NCBI RefSeq assembly: GCF_036924515.1
Contig: NZ_JAZHRR010000001.1
Coordinates: 1,149,001 to 1,213,000 of the forward strand
Length of the DNA: 64,000 nucleotides
Direction: 5' to 3'
Origin: Bradyrhizobium sp. AZCC 1610
GTDB taxonomy: Bacteria; Pseudomonadota; Alphaproteobacteria; Rhizobiales; Xanthobacteraceae
Shown here one piece after another: positions 57,863 to 64,000 of the stretch. A program made the translations under genes and the position numbers. Under the pieces are notes generated by a model, which was not told where the DNA came from, searched no databases, and worked only from the letters and a program-made list of their open reading frames with translations. Within the stretch, counting starts at the first letter, position 1; each line of letters begins with the position of its first letter.

Positions 57863-57959
57863 GCAACTCAATTGGCTGGCAGCGGCATTTTTGTCGCTGC
57901 CAGCCCATCCTGTTGCCGCGGCGCCCAGTTCAGTGTCTTTCGGATATCGCGGATCACTG

Positions 57960-58175
57960 ATGGCTAACAGCAGCGAAACTGATTCTGCCGCCCGTTCAGA
58001 TGTGCGGCAGGGGAGGTCTGATGCTTGGCATCTCTGGCGAGTAATCATGCCGAGACGATCGATTGCCGGTCGGCTCGTTTGGGGAATGGTATGGCGACGC
58101 AACCGTGGAGGACGCTGGGAATACAAAAAGTTCGTCGAGTATTCAGATGACGGTGATCCGAAACCTGTCTCCTAG
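57960..58175 (+). CDS. Small basic protein, unknown
   Basis: The 71-residue protein has a Trp/Arg-rich core (IAGRLVWGMVWRRNRGGRWE, then YKKFVEYSDDGDP). It resembles short uncharacterised proteins I recall from Bradyrhizobium. ATG 57960 lies 97 bases after the protease gene. No membrane segment or motif of known function. Confidence 0.5.
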   Translation: MANSSETDSAARSDVRQGRSDAWHLWRVIMPRRSIAGRLVWGMVWRRNRGGRWEYKKFVEYSDDGDPKPVS

Positions 58176-58251
58176 ACCGAGGCACAGGACCTTGTCGGCC
58201 AACTTGATATCCTCTCCCGTGCGGCAGGCCACCTCCTGAAGACAGGTCATC

Positions 58252-58584
58252 GTGCCACGACGCAGCGATGATGGACGTCATCAATATTCAACGTCGAGAA
58301 TAATCGTGTGCAAAGCATCAGAGATCGAGTTCAGCAAATTGCGGATTACACGGGCCTATATCAAGCTCTTGTGTATTCCGGACGGCGCCGCGAAAATAGT
58401 TTCACTCGCGCGACTCGGAAATTACGAGGTTCGCATGCTCGAAATCTCGCAAGACGACTCTGACGCGGCTCCGCTATTTTCGATAGAATTGTTCGATCAT
58501 GACGCACAATCGCCGGTCGATAGTCGTAGCTGCTATGACATCGACGAGGGAGCAGCTGCGTTCCGAGATTTCATTTCGCGATGA
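58252..58584 (+). CDS. Small acidic protein, unknown
   Basis: The 110-residue protein contains NYEVRMLEISQDDSDAAPLF, then IELFDHDAQSPVDSRSCYDI and AAAFRDFISR. This pattern is shared with short rhizobial proteins of unknown role. The frame opens with GTG at 58252, and a later internal GTG is possible. The sequence is clearly protein-like. Confidence 0.55.
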   Translation: MPRRSDDGRHQYSTSRIIVCKASEIEFSKLRITRAYIKLLCIPDGAAKIVSLARLGNYEVRMLEISQDDSDAAPLFSIELFDHDAQSPVDSRSCYDIDEGAAAFRDFISR

Positions 58585-58975
58585 AGTCATTCGAGTGAGC
58601 GGTCTAAAGGGAGCGAACCGCAAAGTTGTACGAATCGTCTCCTTTCACGGACATATGGCCTATGTCCTCGCCGGTTCGCCATCGTCTCAGATTGTGAGTG
58701 CTCTAATCCATGGCATCAGCGAGTGGCCGAAAAGTCGCGACATGCCCAGCATACGAGAGTGTCCGCGATTGGGCACCTTTGAGACACGCCAACGCACCCT
58801 GAGAACGTCCGTTTGTTGGGGAAGACCAGAAGTGGTCGGTGCAGGCTCAGACCGACGCGAATGACCCCGAAGCAGACACGGAAGCTTCTCGCCGTTCAGG
58901 GCCTTTGGCCGCTTTCGCTCCTGAGTTCGGCGGCATGTCACCCGCGGGCGGCCAGCTCTACTTTCTCCTGAAAGC
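58585..58975. other. Intergenic region, nothing recognised
   Basis: These 391 bases hold only overlapping short frames without ribosome sites. They separate a small acidic protein gene from an ABC exporter relic. Confidence 0.35.
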
Positions 58976-59274
58976 TCAACGATAATCCAATTCGCGGGTG
59001 CAGTTTGTGCCAATGCTCCGACAGTGAGCGAAGTAGCACGGGTCGACGCCCAGCGTGTGGCGTCCAAAGCCGTAGTCGTGCGCCCACTCCAACCAATGCG
59101 GCAGGTGGTGCTTGCCGAGTGCATCGTCGAGCACAAGCTTAAGCGGCCATAGTGCAGCCAGACTTGTAGCAATCTCAGCCAGCATCGCGATAAAGATGAT
59201 AATAGCGAGCCAGCCCGATAAGGCCGAAGAAGCCCGAGCACCAAGCGTGCTATTCGCTCGCTCCGTCCCACCAA
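58976..59274 (-). pseudogene. Relic of an ABC exporter N-terminus
   Basis: The reverse strand encodes SERIARLVLGLLRPYR and then, after a one-base frameshift near 59217, GWLAIIIFIAMLAEIATSLA and WPLKLVLDDALGKHHLPHWL. This is the first transmembrane part of a fused permease-ATPase exporter. The sequence degenerates after about 90 residues and no ATPase domain is present. It is a truncated, frameshifted fragment. Confidence 0.75.
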
Positions 59275-59376
59275 GGCGGTACTAGGCCGACAAAAAACTG
59301 CAAGAGCCTCGCAAATTGTTCCGTCTTCCGTTTGTGCTTCCCAGGCGGGGCACGCTACGGGGGAATTCTCTCACAG

Positions 59377-59400
59377 GATATTGGACCGTGGTCCAATATC
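59377..59400. promoter_or_regulatory. Perfect 24-bp palindrome
   Basis: GATATTGGACC (59377-59387) and GGTCCAATATC (59390-59400) pair perfectly around GT. It lies 122 bp upstream of the secreted-protein gene. No T-tract follows. An operator for a dimeric repressor is the likely reading. Confidence 0.55.
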
Positions 59401-59521
59401 GAACCCGACGCATGCTCCGCTACTGTCGCAAAAATGCAGTGGATTTTACCGATCCAAACGCAGGAGGGCGCAGCTGAGCGTTAGAAGCTGGGAAACTTGG
59501 ACCAGACATTGGGAGGGCATT

Positions 59522-59956
59522 ATGAAAATTCACCGGATGGCTCAAGTCACTTTTGTCGCCGTATTGCTGCTCATGGGTTTTACAAGGGTATGCTTCGCTG
59601 AAACCGGCACGGTGAGTGTCGTATTTACCAAGGGCGGCTTTATCGTCGATGTCGGCGGTGGCCAGGGTGTACTAACCTTTCGTGGCAAGAAGTATCCCTT
59701 CACGGTTTCGGGCATGAGCTTGGGCTTTTCGATCGGCGCCTCCACCAGTAAGTTCGTGGGCAGGGCATTGAACTTGCGGCGCCCCGGCGATCTTGCAGGC
59801 AGCTATGTCGTAGCCGGCGCAGGCGGTGCGATCGCCGCAGGAGCTGGGGGCGTGCAGTTGCAGAACGCCAACGGCGTCATCCTACAGCTCAGCGGTGCCC
59901 GGGTAGGTGCTGAGGTGTCGGCTGCCGTGGGCGGGGTGACTATCACAATGCAATAA
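59522..59956 (+). CDS. Small secreted glycine-rich protein, unknown
   Basis: The 144-residue protein has a signal peptide (VTFVAVLLLMGFTRVCFAET) and a mature part rich in Gly, Val and Ala with beta-strand-like repeats (GGFIVDVGGGQGVLTFRGKK, then GAGGAIAAGAGGVQLQNANG). It resembles, only loosely, periplasmic EipA- or SYLF-like domains, and I do not assign a family. GGGAGG lies 5 bases before ATG 59522. A perfect palindrome upstream may regulate it. Confidence 0.65.
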   Translation: MKIHRMAQVTFVAVLLLMGFTRVCFAETGTVSVVFTKGGFIVDVGGGQGVLTFRGKKYPFTVSGMSLGFSIGASTSKFVGRALNLRRPGDLAGSYVVAGAGGAIAAGAGGVQLQNANGVILQLSGARVGAEVSAAVGGVTITMQ

Positions 59957-59989
59957 GAAGCAGGTCCGCCGACTGGATTCTGAACCTCT

Positions 59990-60411
59990 GGAAACTTCAG
60001 CCACAACCTGCGCGCGGTCCAAGCGCTACGTTGCGGCGTTGCGGCGATGCGGCGAGGCGGCGGTCGTGGCGCTGGGCCGCAAGGCCTTTGCCGACGGTGA
60101 CTACCGCTGGGTGGTCGAACTGGTCAACAAGGCGGTCTTTGCCAACCCGAACAACGCCGAAGCGCGTGCGCTGCAGGCCAACGCGCTGGAACAGATCGGT
60201 TACCAGACCGAGTCGGCGACCTGGCGCAACGCCTACCTGATGGGCGCGCTCGAACTGCGCAGCGGACCGAAGGACCCAGGCGTCAGCACGAGCGGGGCGG
60301 ACACGGTGCGCGGCATGACCAATGAACTGCTGTTCGACTTCGTCGCGCTGCGCCTGAACCACGAGAAGACCGACGGCATGAAGGCGGCAATAGAAACAAA
60401 CAGCCGGACTA
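59990..60411 (+). pseudogene. Relic of an alkylsulfatase (SdsA/BDS1-like) gene
   Basis: In the frame of 60039 the sequence encodes ARKAF-like ALGRKAFADGDYRWVVELVN, then FANPNNAEARALQANALEQI and YQTESATWRNAYLMGALELR. This is the dimerisation domain of SDS-type alkylsulfatases. The N-terminal metallo-beta-lactamase domain and the C-terminal sterol-carrier domain are both absent. The fragment runs into the end of the convergent AraC gene. Confidence 0.78.
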
Positions 60412-61539
60412 GTTTGTCCGAGGCGACGTGCGACGACGGTAATCCGCGGGTAGCTCGTTGGTCCATTTCTTGAACGCTTTCCGAAAGTTCGATGCTTCGG
60501 AAAACCCGGTCCGCGCTGCAATCTCTTCAGTGCTCAGAGCGGTATTGCGAAGATATTCCTCAGCTAGGCGGCGGCGCACGTCGTCGAGAATGGCTTGATA
60601 GCTGTTTCCGGACTCGGCCAACCGACGGTGCAACGTGCGTGGGGAGACATTAATGCGTGCCGCCACATCAACGACGCTTGGAAAGCCACCGACGCTGTCA
60701 AGACATGCCGAGCGGACAGTCCTGACCAATTCCGGTTCGTCATCGTTGAATGATTGCAGCATACGATGGCAAAAGTCCGCGCACATCCGCGCGGTTATCG
60801 GATTGGCATTTGGGCACCTCTCCTTGAGAAGTGTTGGGTCGAAATGCCATTGCATGGTCCCGGCATCAAACTCGACCCTGCATTGGAATATTTCGGAATA
60901 AAGCGGAGCATGCTTTGGCGCTGGATACGGCAACAACAATCGTCGAGAAGGAAAGGGACGTTCCAGGACGCGTCCGATCACGCTGTGTGTCGAGCTAAAC
61001 CAGAATTCGCTGACGAGTGGCAACAATTCACCGAGTTCAAAGGGATCGTGGCCCTCGAAGATCGCCACGCCGTCTTCAACGCGAAGGCTTTTCTCAAGCA
61101 CCGGCCCGGCAAGCCTAACGTGCTTGACGCCGAAGGCAAGGGCGTCGCCCAAAGTGGCAGAGGAGGCGAGCGCATAGCCGAACACACCAAAGTCTGAAAG
61201 GCGCTGACGCTGGCCGGCGAACAGGCCGACTCCAGGATGGGGCGACAGGCGTTGCACATTGCGAAAAAGCAATATCTTCTGCTGATGGGTCATGCGCGCC
61301 GCCGGATCGTCCAGCGCGGCAAGTTCGATGCCTGTATTCGCAATCAGCGCCGCACGCGAAATACCGTAAGACGCCATCTCCTCGAACAAACCGCCAATTC
61401 CCAGCATGCTGTGCGTGACTATGTCAGGAGCGCTGCCATATGCTCCGCGCGCTCGCATGGGAGTTTCATTACCTGCGGCAGCTGGTTCAGATCTGACTCC
61501 CTGCATGCCCCTTACTCCCTGATGCTGAGCTTGGCTCAT
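60409..61539 (-). CDS. AraC-family regulator (OruR/ArgR-type), probable phaC-operon regulator
   Basis: The 376-residue protein has the N-terminal arabinose-binding-like sensor of the OruR group (about residues 40-230; FEEMASYGISRAALIANTGI, GVGLFAGQRQRLSDFG). A C-terminal AraC DNA-binding domain follows (VDVAARINVSPRTLHRRLAE and STEEIAARTGFSEASNFRKA). It is divergent from the maoC-phaC pair with about 230 bp between, so control of that operon is likely. I chose ATG 61539; nearby ATGs are possible. Confidence 0.82.
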   Translation of the reverse strand: MSQAQHQGVRGMQGVRSEPAAAGNETPMRARGAYGSAPDIVTHSMLGIGGLFEEMASYGISRAALIANTGIELAALDDPAARMTHQQKILLFRNVQRLSPHPGVGLFAGQRQRLSDFGVFGYALASSATLGDALAFGVKHVRLAGPVLEKSLRVEDGVAIFEGHDPFELGELLPLVSEFWFSSTHSVIGRVLERPFPSRRLLLPYPAPKHAPLYSEIFQCRVEFDAGTMQWHFDPTLLKERCPNANPITARMCADFCHRMLQSFNDDEPELVRTVRSACLDSVGGFPSVVDVAARINVSPRTLHRRLAESGNSYQAILDDVRRRLAEEYLRNTALSTEEIAARTGFSEASNFRKAFKKWTNELPADYRRRTSPRTN

Positions 61540-61771
61540 ATTCGAGCGAAGCAGCCGCGTTTCGCGGTTGGCACCCAGCCGAGCCGAGGCCGAACGCAAG
61601 TTGGCAGTTTTTCACCTTAGCTTGTCCGATTTCAACCTTTTTGGCGGGGCTCCCGCCCTCTATTGCACCATCACCGAGAACGGTTGCGACGAGGGCGGCC
61701 GGCTTTTCGAAAATTGCGAGGAGTGCTGGGCCACCCACTAGCGGTCACAAACAACGATATCGGAGAGAAAC

Positions 61772-62242
61772 ATGAAGGACCTAACCCTTGCCGAGGTCGG
61801 CGAGCACGTCGGAGAAGAACTCGGCGTTTCCGACTGGGTCACGATCGATCAGCCGCGCATCAGTACATTCGCGGCTTGCACCGGGGACGATCAATGGATT
61901 CACGTCGATGTTGAACGGGCGAAGCGCGAGAGCCCATTCCGCGGCCCGATCGCTCACGGCTACCTGGCGCTCTCGATGGTCACTCCGCTCGCCATTCAGA
62001 TCGGAGTCATCCCAAAAGATGCCGCGGCCGGCCTGAACTACGGCATCAATAAGGTCCGCTTCATCGCGCCTGTACCGGCGGGCGCGCGGGTCCGTCTGCG
62101 CACCATTCTGCTCGGCGCCGAGCCTAGGGACGGCGGACAGATCATCATGAAAACGCAAAACACGCTCGAGATCGAAGGCTCTGAAAAGCCCGCTTTGATC
62201 GCCGAAACCCTCGCACTCTTGCTTCCCGGACAGAGCAAATGA
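61772..62242 (+). CDS. MaoC-like (R)-specific enoyl-CoA hydratase
   Basis: The 156-residue hot-dog protein has the hydratase-2 motif around DDQWIHVDVERAKRESPFRG, followed by PIAHGYLALSM, with the catalytic Asp and His expected. Such enzymes hydrate trans-2-enoyl-CoA to (R)-3-hydroxyacyl-CoA, the monomer for polyhydroxyalkanoate, as PhaJ does. A GGAGAG site precedes ATG 61772. It overlaps phaC by 4 bp, which supports a PhaJ-like role. Confidence 0.83.
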   Translation: MKDLTLAEVGEHVGEELGVSDWVTIDQPRISTFAACTGDDQWIHVDVERAKRESPFRGPIAHGYLALSMVTPLAIQIGVIPKDAAAGLNYGINKVRFIAPVPAGARVRLRTILLGAEPRDGGQIIMKTQNTLEIEGSEKPALIAETLALLLPGQSK

Positions 62243-63945
62243 GTAACGCTGCCCGTTTCGAAGAGGCACCCAAGGACATTCTGTTCGAGCAGGCCTCGAG
62301 GAGCACGCTTGCGCTCAATCCGCTGATCGGCTTGCGCGGTAAAGATCTGTTCGACAGCGCCCGAATTCTTCTCAAAGCCATGGTCAACGAGCCGAAAGTA
62401 GTGACCAACCAATGGCTTTCCTTCATCGGCGAGTTGGGCGAGATTGTCAGCGGAAAGTCCGAGCGGCAGCCCGAAGCCGGCGACAAGCGGTTTGTCGATC
62501 CAACCTGGAAAAGCAGCGCCTTGCATAGCGGGCTGCTCAAGGCCTATCTGGCCTTGGGAAACGCACTCAACGAGTTCGTCAACCAGAGCAGCCTGAGCGA
62601 CGTCGACAAGGAGCGCGCTAATCTCATCACGACCATCTGGATCGATGCACTTTCGCCGACCAACAATTTGCTGGCGAACCCGGTTGCGGTGCGCAAACTG
62701 ATCGATACAGGCGGCAAGAGCTTATGGCGGGGCTTTCAGCATATTCTCGAGGACATCGGCAAGAATGGCGGCCTGCCTTCACAGGTGGATCGGTCCGCAT
62801 TCAAGGTCGGCGAAAGCCTGGCCTCCACTCCCGGGTCGGTGGTTTTCCGCAACGAGCTTCTCGAGCTGATCCAGTACGCGCCGACGACGCCGAACGTGTG
62901 GCGAAGGCCGCTGGTGATAACGCCGCCGCAGATCAACAAGTACTATGCGGTCGATCTTGCGCCTGACAAGAGCATGATCCGCTTTCTGCTTGACAGCGGA
63001 ATTCAGACCTTTTGCATCAGCTGGCGTAATCCGACGGAAGAGCATCGCGACTGGGGTCTTGATACCTATGTCGCGGCGATCGACGAAGCGGTTGACGCCG
63101 TGTGCGACATAACAGGCTGCGACGACGTCAGCATGATGGGCTCCTGCTCGGGCGGAATTACGTCCTCTGCCTATTTTGCGACGCTTGGGACTGCGAACAG
63201 AGCCAAGATCAAGAACATGATCCTGGCAGTTTGCATTCTCGATTGTGGCACATTCGGCGAAAGCTCGTTCGGTTCGCTGATCACCACGGAAACGATGCTT
63301 GCGGCCAAGGCAGCCTCCCGCCTGCAGGGAGTTCTGGACGGGCAGGATCTGGCGCGCCTGTTTGCGTGGATGCGGCCAAACGATCTGATCTGGAACTACT
63401 GGGTGAACAACTATCTACTCGGAAATCCGCCGCCGGCCTTTGACATCCTGTTCTGGAACGCGGACACGACGCGGCTGCCGGCTCGCCTCCATAGCGACTA
63501 TATCGATCTCTATGCCACCAATCCCTTCGTCAATCCGGGCAAGCTGATCCTCAATGGCAGGGCCATCGATATGGGCAAGGCCAAGGTCGACAGCTATGTC
63601 ATTGCCGGCGTCACCGATCATATCACGCCGTGGAAGGCGGTTTACGAAACGGCACGGATCATGGGCGATAGCACGACCTTCATCCTTGCGAACAGTGGTC
63701 ACCTCCAGAGCCTCATCAACCCACCTACCAACAGGAAAGCCTCTTACGCGATCGGTCCGGTCAACCCGGGCGGCCCGGATGCTTTTCTGAACAGCGCGGA
63801 GAAGCGGCAGGGAAGCTGGTGGCTTAACTGGCGCGACTGGCTGCAGGAGCGGTCCGATAGTCAAATTGAGGCGCCGAAATCACTCGGCAGCAAGCGTCAC
63901 CAAGTCGTTGGCAAGGCTCCAGGAACCTATGTCTTTGAACAGTGA
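62239..63945 (+). CDS. phaC: Poly(3-hydroxyalkanoate) synthase
   Basis: PhaC polymerises (R)-3-hydroxyacyl-CoA at the surface of storage granules. The 568-residue protein has the class I/II N-terminal domain, the lipase-like box GSCSGG with catalytic C303, D460 (AGVTDHITPW) and H488 (NSGHLQSLIN), and conserved tryptophans including PTW (residue 90). The length is within class I. The start overlaps the hydratase stop (ATGA). Substrate chain length cannot be told from sequence. Confidence 0.92.
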   Translation: MSNAARFEEAPKDILFEQASRSTLALNPLIGLRGKDLFDSARILLKAMVNEPKVVTNQWLSFIGELGEIVSGKSERQPEAGDKRFVDPTWKSSALHSGLLKAYLALGNALNEFVNQSSLSDVDKERANLITTIWIDALSPTNNLLANPVAVRKLIDTGGKSLWRGFQHILEDIGKNGGLPSQVDRSAFKVGESLASTPGSVVFRNELLELIQYAPTTPNVWRRPLVITPPQINKYYAVDLAPDKSMIRFLLDSGIQTFCISWRNPTEEHRDWGLDTYVAAIDEAVDAVCDITGCDDVSMMGSCSGGITSSAYFATLGTANRAKIKNMILAVCILDCGTFGESSFGSLITTETMLAAKAASRLQGVLDGQDLARLFAWMRPNDLIWNYWVNNYLLGNPPPAFDILFWNADTTRLPARLHSDYIDLYATNPFVNPGKLILNGRAIDMGKAKVDSYVIAGVTDHITPWKAVYETARIMGDSTTFILANSGHLQSLINPPTNRKASYAIGPVNPGGPDAFLNSAEKRQGSWWLNWRDWLQERSDSQIEAPKSLGSKRHQVVGKAPGTYVFEQ

Positions 63946-64000
63946 CAGCGATGCCGCCGATAAGCCTGTGGCGGACGGCACCTTGAAGCCGGGCGCGTCC
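63929..64000 (+). CDS. Start of a gene downstream of phaC (runs off the window)
   Basis: ATG 63929 lies inside the phaC 3' end, with AGGA upstream, and stays open to the window edge (MSLNSDSDAADKPVADGTLK and a few more). It would be the third gene of the operon. Too little is visible to name it. Confidence 0.4.
   Translation, partial: MSLNSDSDAADKPVADGTLKPGAS

Noticed and set aside
61640..61654. GGCGGG / CCCGCC hairpin upstream of the maoC-like gene considered as a terminator
   Set aside because: The T-run lies before the stem on the forward strand and there is none after it on the reverse strand.

Overview
The window looks like a chromosome segment of an alphaproteobacterium of the Bradyrhizobium/Rhodopseudomonas group. 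This rests on the high GC content, the gene families and their close match to remembered rhizobial proteins, the many TRAP/Liv/NitT uptake systems, and several families of long palindromic intergenic repeats typical of those genomes. The organism is inferred; no search was run.

Layout. 1-8.5 kb holds serB (partial), miaA and a branched-chain amino acid cluster: an Ile/Leu/Val-codon leader peptide with an attenuator, ilvI, a threonine-dehydratase-like gene, ilvN, a methyltransferase, two amino-acid-exporter-like genes and ilvC. 9-17 kb holds a DUF2336 protein, a short-chain dehydrogenase, a heme-type membrane protein divergent from a TetR regulator with two matching operators, and two tandem LTA-synthase-like membrane phosphotransferases. 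17-25 kb holds an osmoprotectant ABC system with a permease-receptor fusion, a frameshifted dehydrogenase, a lactonase-like beta-propeller, an RlpA-like protein, an ABC-F relic and a NitT/TauT-type ATPase and permease. 25-31 kb holds OsmC and cupin proteins, a large autotransporter, and the receptor that probably belongs with the NitT/TauT pair. 31-36 kb is a complete branched-chain-type (Liv) ABC operon. 36-39 kb holds a polyphosphate kinase 2 convergent with a doubly frameshifted CYTH-CHAD gene, both polyphosphate-related.

39-45 kb holds leuA with its own Leu-rich leader peptide. A 1114-residue SAM-cyclase-AAA-TPR signalling gene follows, and it lies between leuA and a second 3' end of leuA (105 bp identical). 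A third, short leuA tail from another allele lies between them. This points to repeated insertion at the 3' end of leuA. 45-50 kb holds a Bradyrhizobium-type repeat block, a DctPQM TRAP transporter and an LTXXQ periplasmic protein.

From tRNA-Lys(CTT) at 50.1 kb the content becomes accessory: a tyrosine recombinase and an AlpA-like regulator beside the tRNA, a shortened AraC regulator, a BacA/SbmA-like peptide transporter, a TerB-like protein, a Do-type serine protease, small unknown proteins, relics of an ABC exporter and an alkylsulfatase, and finally an AraC regulator divergent from a maoC-phaC polyhydroxyalkanoate operon that continues past the window edge. No CRISPR array, rRNA or intact insertion sequence was seen.
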